A DNA stretch of 64,000 nt, taken from NCBI GenBank assembly GCA_965116115.1, contig OZ220486.1:2852001-2916000 (forward strand). Reading direction: 5' to 3'. The position numbers and the translations under genes are program-made. Shown piece after piece: positions 27,444-37,046 of the stretch. The stretch's first letter is position 1. The number at the start of each line of letters is the position of its first letter. Below the pieces are notes generated by a model that worked only from the letters and a program-made list of their open reading frames with translations, did not search any database and was not told the origin of the DNA. The DNA comes from JAPOXR01 sp965116115 (GTDB lineage: Bacteria > Pseudomonadota > Alphaproteobacteria > Rhodobacterales > Rhodobacteraceae).

Positions 27444-28748
27444 ATGACACAGGTAACCAACCACATTCATTCGCTGACACGACGCGGAGCGCTGAAATCG
27501 CTCAGCGGAGGAGCGGCGGCGCTGACCGCGGGATCCGCGCTGTCCGGCTTGTTCGGATACGCGCAGGCGCAGAGTTCCGCGCCCGTCCGCATCGGTTTTC
27601 AAGTTCACCGCACCGGCATCGGCGCGGCGTACGGCCGCTGGTACGACCGCACTACTCAGGCGGCGGTCAAACGGATCAACGACGCGGGAGGCATCAACGG
27701 AAGGCCGGTTGAAATTGTCGCCGAGGATGACGGGACCGACCCGAAGCGGGGCGCCGAAGTCGTGGAAAAATTCGCCACGCGGGAAAACGCCGATGTCGCA
27801 TTCGGCACATTGTTCAGCCACGTCGTGATCGGCTCGGCCCCGCGCGCCGGCGAATTGAAAATTCCTTATTTCGTCGTTTCGGAAGGGCACCATGTCGCCA
27901 GCGGCATACTGAACCGCTACACTCTGCAGCCGGGCATCACCGATGTGAAAAGCCAGGTCGAGGCCATGGCGCCGTTCGTATCGTCCAATCTGGGAAAGAA
28001 AGTCGCGATGATTTATCCGGATTTCGCATTCGGCCATGACCACCGTGACTATTTCACCGCGGCTCTCCGGAAAAACGGCGGCGACATCAACGCCCATATC
28101 GCCATCCCTCCGACCGAGACATCGTTCACCAAGTATTTTCCTAAGATCCCGCAGGACACCGAGGTTCTTTACCATGTCATGGTCGGCCCCGCGGTGCTGA
28201 CCTTCGTCAAGGAGCTCGGCGAGTTCTTCGGATCAAGCCGTCCTGAAATTTTCGGCTTCATCGACAGCCTGGAGGCTGTCGATATCGCAAGCCCCGGCCT
28301 GGAGTTTCTCGAAGGCACGTATTTCTGGGAGGGCAATCCGCGCTACGCGCAGGACAACCAGACAAGCCACGACAAGATGTACCGGCAGGCCGTCGGCGTT
28401 GATGCCGACGGCGCTTCCGTGTCGGACTCCAAAGATGTCTCCACCTACGCCCATATGTTCGGCTGCTGGGAGACGCTGAATGTCATCAAGGCGGGCATGG
28501 AGGAGGCAGGCTACCGGGGACCGCAGGACCGCAGCAAACTGATCGAAGCGGTCGAAGCCATGACCGACCTGCCTCTGTCCGACGATCACCCGCAGGGCAG
28601 CAAAATCTTCAACGGCAAGACCCATCAGGTTTTCGGCCACCAGTACATTTCCCGGGTGAGCGGCGGAAAGCTGGTTCTTGCCCATACGACATCAATTGAT
28701 GACACTTTCTATCCTGATGAAACGGACTATACGACACAGCCCTTCTGA
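27444..28748 (+). CDS. Branched-chain/amide-type ABC transporter binding protein
   Basis: A 434-residue type-I binding protein of the Leu/Ile/Val, urea and amide group (Peripla_BP_6). It has a probable Tat signal: TRRGALKSLSGGAAALTAG then a hydrophobic region ending AQA. The mature part starts PVRIGFQVHRTGIGAAYG and carries RINDAGGINGRPVEIVAEDD, the classic family motif. The first of five genes in one tight operon (binding protein, two permeases, two ATPases). The preceding RBS AGGAG is nine bases from the ATG. Ligand is unknown; amino acids, amides, or short-chain ureas are the usual range. Confidence 0.9.
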   Translation: MTQVTNHIHSLTRRGALKSLSGGAAALTAGSALSGLFGYAQAQSSAPVRIGFQVHRTGIGAAYGRWYDRTTQAAVKRINDAGGINGRPVEIVAEDDGTDPKRGAEVVEKFATRENADVAFGTLFSHVVIGSAPRAGELKIPYFVVSEGHHVASGILNRYTLQPGITDVKSQVEAMAPFVSSNLGKKVAMIYPDFAFGHDHRDYFTAALRKNGGDINAHIAIPPTETSFTKYFPKIPQDTEVLYHVMVGPAVLTFVKELGEFFGSSRPEIFGFIDSLEAVDIASPGLEFLEGTYFWEGNPRYAQDNQTSHDKMYRQAVGVDADGASVSDSKDVSTYAHMFGCWETLNVIKAGMEEAGYRGPQDRSKLIEAVEAMTDLPLSDDHPQGSKIFNGKTHQVFGHQYISRVSGGKLVLAHTTSIDDTFYPDETDYTTQPF

Positions 28749-28779
28749 CTCCGGATAGGTTCCGGACTTCCGCGGCCCG

Positions 28780-29706
28780 ATGGATTTCGGACCACATCTT
28801 TTTCTGGCGGTACTGGAAGGCGCGATCACGGCGGCGGTCATTTCTCTGACCGCCGTTGGCCTCAGCATCGTTTTCGGCATAATGCGCGTCGTCAATGTCG
28901 CGCATGGAGAGTTCTTCATGCTGGGGGCGGTGACCGCATGGTGGGTCTCGGCGGCTGTCGGCGGCCATCCGGCTCTGGGATTCACGGCGGCGCTCGTCGC
29001 GGCGCCTCTGGCCGCGGGAACCGTCGCGGCGCTGGCTGACCGGCTGGTGCTTGCGCGGCTTGATTACGACCCGGAGCGCACAATCGTCGCAACCATCGGA
29101 CTTTTGTATGTGTTTCAGCAGACGGCCCTGATGACATTCGGGCCGGACGCGCGGCCGGTTGAGCCGCCGTTCAACAGCCGCATAGCGATTCCCTGGTTCG
29201 AAAGCACCGAAGCAGGACTGAGCCTGACCTGGCCTTGGGGACTGGCGACCACAACCTACAAACTGGCGGTGATCGCCGCGGCGGCGGTGATCGTGGCGGC
29301 TGTCTGGCTGTTTCTCAACCGCTCGCGCTTCGGCTTGATCATGCGGGCGACCCAGCTGGACAGCGAGATGGCGGCGGCGTTCGGCATACCGGTGCGCCGG
29401 GTCTACACGATCGTGTTCGGCCTGGGCGCGGCATTGGCGGCGCTCGGGGCGGTACTGATCGTTCCGGTGCAGCAGGCTCACTATCTGATGGGCGGCGACC
29501 CCCTGCTCCTGTCTTTCATCGTCGTGATTATCGGCGGCCTCGGAAGCCTGCCCGGGACCATCCTCGCGGCGCTGATCATCGGCATGAGCGATGGAATCAT
29601 ATCGGTGTTCTTTTCGCCGACGCTGGCGAAAATCCTAGCCACGCTGCTGGTGGCGCTGGTGCTCGTTTTCAGACCTCAGGGCCTGTTCGGAAAACAAGCG
29701 CAGTGA
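28780..29706 (+). CDS. livH: Branched-chain-type ABC transporter permease 1
   Basis: A 308-residue inner-membrane permease of the LivH type. Family motifs include GLSIVFGIMRVVNVAHGEFFMLGA near the N-terminus, the loop RATQLDSEMAAAFGIPVRRVY, and LLLSFIVVIIGGLGSLPGTI near the C-terminus. It forms the membrane channel with the LivM protein that follows. The stop codon overlaps the GTG start of the next gene by four bases, so translation is coupled. The symbol denotes the family, since the transported ligand may not be a branched-chain amino acid. Confidence 0.92.
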   Translation: MDFGPHLFLAVLEGAITAAVISLTAVGLSIVFGIMRVVNVAHGEFFMLGAVTAWWVSAAVGGHPALGFTAALVAAPLAAGTVAALADRLVLARLDYDPERTIVATIGLLYVFQQTALMTFGPDARPVEPPFNSRIAIPWFESTEAGLSLTWPWGLATTTYKLAVIAAAAVIVAAVWLFLNRSRFGLIMRATQLDSEMAAAFGIPVRRVYTIVFGLGAALAALGAVLIVPVQQAHYLMGGDPLLLSFIVVIIGGLGSLPGTILAALIIGMSDGIISVFFSPTLAKILATLLVALVLVFRPQGLFGKQAQ

Positions 29707-30644
29707 CGGAGCGGCGCGAACATCTTCTTCACGTTGCGGTTCTGGCGGTTCTCGGACTGCTTTTTTTCGCGGCTTCCGACTACCACGACGGCAACATCGC
29801 CCGGATCATGGTGCTCGCGGTCTATGCGGCCGGCTACAATCTTCTGTTCGGCTACACCGGGCTTCTCAGCCTCGGCCATGCGCTGTTCTTCGCCGCCGGC
29901 ATGTACGGCCTCGCCCTGCCGATGCAACATTTAGGCTTCGGGCCTGCGGCCGCCTTCGCGACCGGCCTGGCATGCGCCGCGGCAGTTTCCTTCTCGGCTG
30001 GTTTTCTCGCGCTGCGGACGGCGGGCGTCGCTTTCATGATCGTCACCCTGATGTTCGCGCAGGCCGGGTTTCTGCTGTCGCTTTATTTCGGCAAATATAC
30101 GCGCGGGGATGAGGGATTCGTCATACAGCAGGCTAACAGGACCCTTGCGGGACTCGACTTTTCCGATCCGACGGTCCGGTATTTCGCCGCTTTCTGTCTG
30201 TTCGCCGCCTCTTATCTGCTGATCGCGTGGCTGATCCGCACGCCGTTCGGGAAGTGCCTGATCGCGATTCGGGAAAACGAAGACCGCGCCCGCATGCTCG
30301 GATATGACGTCCATCTCCACAAACTTCTGGCGGTGACGCTGTCCGGAACCTTATCCGGGGCATCGGGAGCCGCCTATGCGTTCCTCTTCGGTTATGCCGG
30401 AGCGACCTTCGCATCGGTCCAGTACTCCATTCTGCCGCTCCTTTGGGTGCTGCTCGGCGGCGCGGGCACGACAATCGGCCCGCTGATCGGGACCGCCTTC
30501 GCATTCTACCTGGTCGACATTTCCAGCGACTTCACCTCCGCCCATCTTCTCGTCGTCGGTCTGGCGATCGTCCTTTTGACCCTCTTCGCGCCGCAGGGGC
30601 TGGCAGGGGAAATCCGCAGGCGCGTTTTCGGGTGGCTGCCGTGA
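29703..30644 (+). CDS. livM: Branched-chain-type ABC transporter permease 2
   Basis: A 313-residue permease of the LivM type with motifs YAAGYNLLFGYTGLLSLGHA and LIAIRENEDRARMLGYDVHLHKL, and YSILPLLWVLLGGAGTTIGP before the last helices. The GTG start is set by the four-base overlap with livH; an open frame further upstream is out of context within livH. It pairs with livH to form the pore. Its own stop overlaps the GTG of the following ATPase by four bases. Confidence 0.9.
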   Translation: MTERREHLLHVAVLAVLGLLFFAASDYHDGNIARIMVLAVYAAGYNLLFGYTGLLSLGHALFFAAGMYGLALPMQHLGFGPAAAFATGLACAAAVSFSAGFLALRTAGVAFMIVTLMFAQAGFLLSLYFGKYTRGDEGFVIQQANRTLAGLDFSDPTVRYFAAFCLFAASYLLIAWLIRTPFGKCLIAIRENEDRARMLGYDVHLHKLLAVTLSGTLSGASGAAYAFLFGYAGATFASVQYSILPLLWVLLGGAGTTIGPLIGTAFAFYLVDISSDFTSAHLLVVGLAIVLLTLFAPQGLAGEIRRRVFGWLP

Positions 30645-31357
30645 GCCTGCTGTCAACACGCGGCTTGTCGAAGAGTTTCGGCGGCATTCAGGCTGTGAAG
30701 AACGTGGACTTCGACTTGGAGGAGGGCCAGGTCCGGGCTCTGATCGGCCCCAACGGGGCCGGAAAATCCACATTCGTCGGCGCCGTCTGCGGCCGGGTGC
30801 GGGCTGACAGCGGCCGCGTCTTTTTCAACGGCTCCGACATTTCCCGCCTTCCCCCGCACCGCCGCATCGGGCTGGGGATCGCTTATACGTTTCAGATCAC
30901 CTCGGTCTTCAACCGTCTGACCGTCCATGAAAACGTGGCTCTCGGCGCGCGCCGGGCCCTGTCCGGCGGACCGCGGCAGACGGAAGACCGCGTTCAGGCC
31001 GCGCTGAACAAAGTCGGGCTTCTCGAACGCGCCGGGCAGTTCGCGGGCGATCTCAGCTACGGGCACCAGAGGCTTCTGGAAATCGCCATGGGGCTCGGCC
31101 AGAACCCGCGGCTGTTCATCATGGACGAACCCACGCAGGGGCTTGCGGAAAGCGAGGTCGCCGAGTTCAAGTCTCTCCTCGGCAGCCTTTCCGGCGAAGC
31201 CGCCATTCTGTTGATCGAACACAATTTGAACGTGGTGATGGAATGTGCGGACTGTATCACGGTGCTGAATTTCGGTGAGATACTGGCTGAAGGCGCGCCG
31301 GCTGAAATCAGGGCGAATGAAGCCGTGCAGCATGCCTACTTCGGCGCCGGGATCTGA
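30641..31357 (+). CDS. livG: Branched-chain-type ABC transporter ATPase 1
   Basis: A 238-residue ATPase. Walker A is GPNGAGKST at residues 36-44, the Q-loop lies at YTFQITSVFNRLTVHENV, the signature is LSYGHQRLLEIAMGL (a LSYG variant, common in LivG), and Walker B is LFIMDEPTQGL. The H-loop ILLIEHNLNVV follows. The GTG start overlaps the livM stop; the C-terminus overlaps the ATG of livF by one base. Shorter than many LivG proteins, but complete. Confidence 0.9.
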   Translation: MSLLSTRGLSKSFGGIQAVKNVDFDLEEGQVRALIGPNGAGKSTFVGAVCGRVRADSGRVFFNGSDISRLPPHRRIGLGIAYTFQITSVFNRLTVHENVALGARRALSGGPRQTEDRVQAALNKVGLLERAGQFAGDLSYGHQRLLEIAMGLGQNPRLFIMDEPTQGLAESEVAEFKSLLGSLSGEAAILLIEHNLNVVMECADCITVLNFGEILAEGAPAEIRANEAVQHAYFGAGI

Positions 31358-32052
31358 TGCTTGAAGTGACCGATATCCACGCCGGCTACGGCAAGGTCAA
31401 AGTTCTTTTCGGGCTGACCGCGAAGGTTGCCGAAGGAGAGGTCCACTGCCTCCTCGGCCGCAACGGAGCCGGCAAATCGACCGCGCTCAAATCCATCATG
31501 GGGCTGGTGCCGCTGCGGTCGGGATCGATCAGGATGGACGGCGCCGAGATCGGAAACCTGCCCGCCCACGAAATACCCCGGAGGCGCATCGGCCTGATTC
31601 CTCAAGGCCGGCGGCTGTTTTCAGAACTCACTGTCGAGGAGAATCTTCAGATCGGCCTTCTGGCGGGTCATCACGGCGGCGGCCAGCGGGAACGGGTCCT
31701 GTCGCTTTTTCCTCGTCTCCGCGAACGGCTCGGACAGGCGGCGGGCACGCTGTCGGGCGGCGAACAGCAGATGCTCGCTGTAGCCCGCGCCCTCTGCCTT
31801 GATCCCAAGGCGCTCTTGCTCGACGAACCCACGGAGGGGCTTCAGCCGACAATGGTAGAATTGATCAGGGAAGCGATCACGAGCCTCAAGGATGACGGCG
31901 TCGCCATACTGCTCGTGGAACAGCGGATTGACGCGGTGGTGTCAATCGCTGACAAAGTTTCGTTTATTGAACACGGCCGCACTGCGGCGACCCTCGCGGC
32001 TGACGAATTCAGGCATAACCGCGAGATGTTTTCCGCTTATCTCGGCGTTTAA
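31357..32052 (+). CDS. livF: Branched-chain-type ABC transporter ATPase 2
   Basis: A 231-residue ATPase and last gene of the operon. Walker A is GRNGAGKST at residues 34-42, signature LSGGEQQMLAVARAL, Walker B ALLLDEPTEGLQP and H-loop ILLVEQRID. The family-typical IPQGRRLFSELTVEENL follows the Q-loop. It forms a heterodimer with LivG to drive import. After the stop codon about 170 bases lead to the convergent ferredoxin-NADP reductase, with no clear terminator. Confidence 0.92.
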   Translation: MLEVTDIHAGYGKVKVLFGLTAKVAEGEVHCLLGRNGAGKSTALKSIMGLVPLRSGSIRMDGAEIGNLPAHEIPRRRIGLIPQGRRLFSELTVEENLQIGLLAGHHGGGQRERVLSLFPRLRERLGQAAGTLSGGEQQMLAVARALCLDPKALLLDEPTEGLQPTMVELIREAITSLKDDGVAILLVEQRIDAVVSIADKVSFIEHGRTAATLAADEFRHNREMFSAYLGV

Positions 32053-32226
32053 CTCATCGGACCGCGGCTGTGAGGCAGCTGATCGGAACCGGAATGACAG
32101 CGCGGCGTTCTTGACGGCGGGCCGCGCTGTGCTCCTCGTCCGCTGAGAACGACCGGACCGGCGCTCCGTCAGCAGCGGAGACGATTCAATCTCACCAGCA
32201 CCGCGCGGCGCCGGTCACCGCGGCGT

Positions 32227-33090
32227 TCAGCTCCGCGCCTCGTCGCTGTCGGCAAACGCCCTTTCTATGACGAAATCCGCCGGTTCGCGGTTGGAACCTT
32301 CCTTGAATCCTGTTTTTTGAAGCAGTTCTTTGGTGTCGATGAGCATTTCCATTGAGCCGCAGATCATGCATCTGTCCTTGGCGGGATTCAGCGGATCACA
32401 TCCGAGATCGTCAAAAATCTTTCCGGATTCAAGAAGATGGGTAATGCGTCCGTTGACCCGGTATGGTTCACGGGTCACAGTCGGATAATGCGACAGCTGT
32501 TCGCGCGCCTCTTCGCCGACAAGAGGATCATCATATGCCGCCGCAGTCAGATCGGTTCCATAGGCCAGTTCAGAGGCCTCACGGCAGGTGTGAGTCAGGA
32601 CCACGGTCTCAAACTTCTCATAAGTTTCGGGATCGCGAACCAGCGAGGCAAACGGCGCAATGCCGGTGCCGGTGGAAAACAGGAACAGCCGCCTCCCGGG
32701 GAGCAGAGCATCGTTGACCAAAGTTCCGGTCGGTTTGCGGCGCATCAGAACCGTGTCTCCGGGTCTCAGCAGTTGAAGATGTTTTGTCAACGGACCGTCG
32801 GGCACCTTGATGGAATAAAATTCGAGCTCTTCGTCCCAGCTGGGGGAGGCTATGGAGTAGGCCCGGAAAATCGGTTCAGCGGCGTTCGGGAGCCCGATCA
32901 TGACGAATTCACCGGAACGGAAACGGAATGACCGGGGCCGGGTCATCCGGAACATGAACAATTTCTTGGTGTAATGACACACCGAAACGGCGGTTTCCGC
33001 GAACACTCCCTTAGGAACCGGAAAATCATGATGTGCGCTGTCCGGGCGCACAGATGCCGCTGAATCTGTTTCCGCTTTTGAGATTTTCAA
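32227..33090 (-). CDS. fpr: Ferredoxin/flavodoxin-NADP+ reductase
   Basis: A 287-residue flavoprotein. The FAD site is marked by RAYSIASP (residues 76-83), the next loop by YSIKVPDGPLTKHLQLLRPGDTVLM, the NADP-binding start by LFLFSTGTGIAPFASLVRDPETYE, and the conserved CGS motif by RCMICGSMEMLID. These match bacterial FNR of the Fpr type. It moves electrons between NADPH and ferredoxin or flavodoxin in the cytoplasm. The N-terminus is about 25 residues longer than usual and the true start may be downstream. Nearby 6-hydroxynicotinate reductase is ferredoxin-dependent in its characterised form, so a functional link is possible but speculative. Confidence 0.87.
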   Translation of the reverse strand: MKISKAETDSAASVRPDSAHHDFPVPKGVFAETAVSVCHYTKKLFMFRMTRPRSFRFRSGEFVMIGLPNAAEPIFRAYSIASPSWDEELEFYSIKVPDGPLTKHLQLLRPGDTVLMRRKPTGTLVNDALLPGRRLFLFSTGTGIAPFASLVRDPETYEKFETVVLTHTCREASELAYGTDLTAAAYDDPLVGEEAREQLSHYPTVTREPYRVNGRITHLLESGKIFDDLGCDPLNPAKDRCMICGSMEMLIDTKELLQKTGFKEGSNREPADFVIERAFADSDEARS

Positions 33091-34040
33091 CTCCGCCTGT
33101 CGCCGGGCATGTCATGATGCAGATCACTTGCGTAATAAGGTTTCCGCAGAGGATGTAAACAAATTGCAAGGCTCAGTTTACAAATCGTATGCACGACCTG
33201 TCGATTGCGTCAGCTAGACACGTGCGAGGCGATGCGTTGTCCAGTTCGATCTGCTGGAACCATCGCAGGCAGTTGTCGAGATATCTGGTCGCAACCCCGC
33301 GGCAGCGCCCCAGGAAACCTTTCAGCCAGCTATGCCGGCTGTTGACCGTCTGGATGTGAAAGGCGTTCCGAACCCGCTCGCCTCGGGACAGGTTGAGGGC
33401 TTCATGGCGAACGCCTGTTGCTGCGGCGCACGGCGGATATGCGCGGCAGCCGTCACTGACCAGGACGATGTCCTCGTCTGCGGCTGGTTCAATGACCCTT
33501 CGCAGGGCGTCGGCATTGACCGCCGGAAGAACCGCGCTGATCGTCGTGCCGCTGCGGTCGGCGGCAACCAGCACCGGAACCTGTTCGGACGACAAGCCGC
33601 GCTTGTCCGCCTTCCCGCCGCGCCTTGCGGTCAAGGTTCCGCTCGCCCTTGCGGCTTTCCAACACATAGGTTTCATCGGCCTCGACAATGCCGGCGAGCT
33701 TTTTCGGATCCCGGCTTCGGGCGGAAAGGAACCGGTGCCGCCAGCGGAAGGCCGTGTTGACCGCAAGCCCGCAACGCGCGGCGGACGCGCGCACCGTTTC
33801 CCCGTCCGCGAGACAGGTTCCGAAGGCCAGCCATTTCTCCTTGCGGTGAAGGCCCGCCAGCGGCGTGCCTGTCGCTGCGTTGAACGTTTTCCCGCAGTTC
33901 TTGCATTGATACCGGCGCAGACCCCGGGCCTTGCCGCGCGAAACAGCGCCGGGAGCGCCGCAATGCGGACACCGGCGGTCCTCGCCTACGCCCGCCTCGA
34001 TCGCGGCCAGCGAAGCTGACGCCTGCGAGCCTCCGGAGAG

Positions 34041-35474
34041 GGGAATGTCCCGCTTGATGTTGAAACCCGCAGGAGCGATGCTGCCTGTCGGCTATCTACG
34101 CGGCTTCCTTGAGCCGGTCAAGCCGATCCTTTCGACTATGTTCGATGAGAGCCTGTTTGAGAACGGGCAGCTGCCTGTACGCCTTGATGCGGCGGAAACC
34201 CTTCTCGGCCTCCATCATGCCGGCAGCGGTCCATCGCAGAGCCATCCCGGCGTTCCTCCAGCGCTTCACGTTGCGGCAGACCTGCCGGACCGTGCTGTTC
34301 ATCGATTCGATGATGTTCGTGCTCGCCAGCGACCGCCGCAGCTCTAACGGCAGGCCGAGCCGGGAGACGGTCAGGACCTCGTCCAGGCCCTCAAGTATCG
34401 ACCGGGAGACGTCCGGAGCCTCCTGTTCGAACCGCTGAGCCAGGCTGCGCATCAGCCGCTCGGCCTTGTCGGCGTCATCAAGTTCCCAGGCTTGCCTGAG
34501 CGTCCGCCGCACGCCGGCGTGATGTTCCGCGGCGAGACGGTCGATGATGTTGCGGCCCTTGTGAACCTGACAGCGCTGAATAGGGATGTCCGCGCCGAAA
34601 GTGCGCCGGATCGCCTTGCTGAGCGCCCTGGCTCCGTCGACGATGAACAGATAACAGCCCTTCGGATCAAGCCCGCGCCGGATCAGATCATCAAGCAGAG
34701 CCTGCACGGTCGCGGCGTTCTCCGTCGCGCCTTCGATGACGCCCAGCGGGCGCTTACGCCCCGACGCGTCAATGCCGACGGCCCCGATCATCAGCAGGCG
34801 GTCGCTCATATGCAGCCCGTCGATCTGAATCGCGACGAGATCAAGCTCCGACAGATCGGAAGTCATCCATTCATCAAACTTCGCCTGCGTCAACGCCTTG
34901 AACCGGCGGGACACGGCCGATTTCGACAGCCCGCAGCCCGCCCCGCAGGGAACCCCGGCCTCCGGAATCCTCACCGCCCGGCGGAACTTGCGGGTCGCTA
35001 CGTTCGCGGTCATCAAGTTCACCGCCCATCGGTCGAGATAACCGTCCGCGGAGATTTCTTACTGGCTCGGCAGAGACATCTCCTTGCCCGCAGCCTTGCA
35101 GCGGAGACGCGGACGGTCGATGCCGACCTTGCCGCCGTGAAATCCGACCTGGGAACGCGTATGTCCCCAGCGGTGCCCCGGCTTGTCGGGAGAATGACTG
35201 TGACGTTTCCCGGCCAGCCGTTCGGCGTCCTCGTCCATCATCTGCCGCAGATACGCGATGCCCGTCGTCAGGCAGAATTTCTCGAAACTCTCGGTCACGT
35301 CTTCGTACGCCTCTTCGACGAGCGCGTTGATGTTCGGAGCGCTGGCGGAGGCGCCGGGGAATGTGCTAACGGTTTTCATGGTGTTGCTTCCTTTTCTTCA
35401 AAAAATCCCCGAGCTGATTCTCGGGGGAGAGGCAACACCGCCCATATCAAATTCAACATCAAGTGGGACATCCC
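34041..35474 (-). mobile_element. IS256-family insertion sequence nested in IS1595
   Basis: Ends are imperfect inverted repeats of about 24 bases (left GGGAATGTCCCGCTTGATG, right its near-complement). The sequence CTCCGGAGAG occurs at 34031-34040 and 35475-35484, giving a target duplication of up to 10 bases. It encodes a mutator-type transposase on the minus strand. Intact duplication implies a young insertion. A related but badly decayed copy is at about 52.65-53.57 kb. Confidence 0.88.
34096..35379 (-). pseudogene. IS256 (mutator)-family transposase interrupted by an in-frame stop
   Basis: One frame runs from MKTVSTFPGASASAPNINAL to DRLDRLKEAA, but a TAA at 35059-35061 splits it after LPSQ. 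Downstream the mutator signatures are all there: IDGLHMSDRLLMIGAVGIDASG, LFIVDGARALSKAIRRTFG, IQRCQVHKGRNII, and TNIIESMNSTVRQVCRNVKRW with the catalytic Glu. Because reading frame is preserved on both sides, a single base reversion would restore about 427 residues. As sequenced it is probably inactive. Confidence 0.88.
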
Positions 35475-35712
35475 CTCCGGAGAGCGCTGCCTCGGTTTCC
35501 CCGCGCTGCGCTGAGCTGAGCTGGTCAACCTGGGAAAGCCAGGCCTGAAATTGCTTGTGATTCATCATCGATGGTCTCCTGCTTCGCTTAGGAACGTATC
35601 ATAAATGCATACGATTTGTAAACTGAGCCAATTGCAAATATCCCTGCACTTGGATAGTAGCGGTCAGCCGTTTGAATGATGCCGGCGGCGGCGGTTTCCG
35701 TATCGGTTCTTT

Positions 35713-35739
35713 CGGAGATACGGTGCCTCCGTATCTCCG
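35713..35739. repeat. Perfect 11-bp inverted repeat upstream of the enamidase gene
   Basis: CGGAGATACGG and its exact complement are separated by five bases, 126 bases before the enamidase ATG. No T-run follows on either strand, so it is more likely an operator or leader RNA hairpin than a terminator. The IS1595 insertion ends only 80 bases upstream. Confidence 0.5.
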
Positions 35740-35864
35740 CCGGAGTGCATTCGGCTTTCCGCCGGTTCCGCACCGCCTGCCGGTTAAAGAAACAGCGGTC
35801 AGCATTAGAATGTCCAGACGCACGGGAATTATCGGCGCACCCGGAAATCAGGAGGAATCAAGAC

Positions 35865-37046
35865 ATGTCTGCTGCTTCGAAAAAATGCGTGATTCGGAAC
35901 ATCGGTCTGCTTCTGTCGGGCAAGATCGAAGCCCCGATACTGGATGGAGACTGCATTGTCGCGTCCGAGGGCAAAATCAGCGCGATCGGATACGAAAATG
36001 ATCTCGACACCGAAGACGCCGACTGCATCGTGGACGCCAAAGGCACGGTTCTCGCGCCCGGCCTGATTGACAGCCACGTCCATCCGGCGGTGGGAGACTA
36101 CACGCCCCGCCAGCAGCAGCTGCATTGGATTGATTCCTGTTTGAACGGCGGCGTCACGACAATGATTTCTGCAGGCGAAGTGCATATGCCCGGCCGCCCG
36201 AAAGACATCGTCGGATTGAAGGCGATGGCCATCGCGGCGCAGCGCTGGTACGAAAATTTCCGTCCTTCCGGTGTCAAGGTTCTGGCGGGAGCGCCGGTGA
36301 TCGAACACGGTATGGAAGAGCAGGATTTCAAAGATCTTGCCGATGCGGGAGTCACACTTCTGGGGGAGGTCGGCCTCGGATCGGTCAAGGACGGCCCTAC
36401 GGCAAAGAAGATGGTTGATTATGCAAGAAAATACGGCATCCAGAGCACCATCCACACCGGCGGGCCGTCGATTCCCGGGTCGGGGTTGATCGACAAAGAC
36501 ATAGTGCTTGAGGCCGGAACCGACGTCGTCGGACATATCAACGGCGGACACTCGGCGCTGCCGGATGACCAGATCGTCTGTCTGTGCGAAGCCTGCCGCG
36601 GCAGCCTGGAAATCGTTCATAACGGCAATGAAAGGGCCGCCCTCCTCACTCTCAATACGGCGCGGGAGCTCGGCAAACTCGAACTGATCAGTCTCGGAAC
36701 GGACGGACCGGCCGGGTCGGGCGTGCAGCCGCTGGGAATTCTGAGGATGATCGCATTCCTTTCCAGTCTCGGAAATGTCAGCGCTGAAACCGCCTTCTGT
36801 TTCGCCACCGGCAACACATCACGCCGACGCCGTCTTGATACAGGCATCCTGGAACCGGGATACTCAGCGGACTTCGTGCTTCTGGATCAAGCCCAGCACT
36901 CGCCGGGAAACACGATGCTCGAATCCATCGAACAGGGTAATCTGCCGGGCGTCGGGATGACAATCATTGACGGCGTGATCAGGACAGGCCGCAGCCGTAA
37001 CACGCCTCCGGCCCAGCGTCTTCCAGAAATCATGAAACAGACGTAA
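35865..37046 (+). CDS. Enamidase-like amidohydrolase
   Basis: A 393-residue amidohydrolase-superfamily protein. The metal motif is LIDSHVHPAVGD (His71 and His73), followed by GGVTTMISAGE, the middle HTGGPSIPGSG and VVGHINGGHSALPDDQ, and the late TDGPAGSGVQPLGILRMIAFLSS with the conserved Asp. This set matches enamidase of nicotinate fermentation, which opens the reduced ring 6-oxo-1,4,5,6-tetrahydronicotinate to 2-formylglutarate and ammonia. The ATG is chosen because AGGAGG lies nine bases upstream; an open frame extends further but into low-quality sequence. Its partner, a 6-hydroxynicotinate reductase homologue, is encoded 3.3 kb away on the other strand. Confidence 0.82.
   Translation: MSAASKKCVIRNIGLLLSGKIEAPILDGDCIVASEGKISAIGYENDLDTEDADCIVDAKGTVLAPGLIDSHVHPAVGDYTPRQQQLHWIDSCLNGGVTTMISAGEVHMPGRPKDIVGLKAMAIAAQRWYENFRPSGVKVLAGAPVIEHGMEEQDFKDLADAGVTLLGEVGLGSVKDGPTAKKMVDYARKYGIQSTIHTGGPSIPGSGLIDKDIVLEAGTDVVGHINGGHSALPDDQIVCLCEACRGSLEIVHNGNERAALLTLNTARELGKLELISLGTDGPAGSGVQPLGILRMIAFLSSLGNVSAETAFCFATGNTSRRRRLDTGILEPGYSADFVLLDQAQHSPGNTMLESIEQGNLPGVGMTIIDGVIRTGRSRNTPPAQRLPEIMKQT

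Larger units (their letters stand above)
33173..35568 (-). pseudogene. IS1595-family transposase, split by IS256 and frameshifted
   Basis: The gene starts at the ATG at 35568 (MMNHKQFQAWLSQ). It is cut after codon about 31 by the IS256 element and resumes on the other side with a zinc ribbon, CPHCGAPGAVSRGKARG then YQCKNCGKTF, followed by the DDE catalytic domain (IVEADETYVLESRKGER, LVSDGCRAYPPC, HIQTVNSRHSWLKGF). Removing the insert and one copy of its target duplication restores the frame across the junction. A further frameshift lies near 33615, after LDRKARR. The stop codon is inside the terminal inverted repeat. It cannot make a functional enzyme as read. Confidence 0.88.
33170..35629 (-). 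mobile_element. IS1595-family insertion sequence carrying a nested IS256 element
   Basis: Bounded by 24-base identical inverted repeats (33170-33193 and 35606-35629, beginning GGCTCAGTTTACAAATCG) and flanked by the 8-base direct repeat AATTGCAA (33162-33169 and 35630-35637). Without the nested element it would be about 1.0 kb, normal for IS1595. The inner element (34041-35474) sits in its transposase gene. Perfect target duplication shows that this insertion is relatively recent. It lies between the ferredoxin reductase and the enamidase gene. Confidence 0.92.

Noticed and set aside
28609..29481. 290-codon frame opposite livH and the binding protein
   Set aside because: Arg/His/Gln-rich composition without motifs, overlapping two clear operon genes.
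34492..35514. 340-codon plus-strand frame across the IS256 element
   Set aside because: It is antisense to the mutator transposase and has no independent support.
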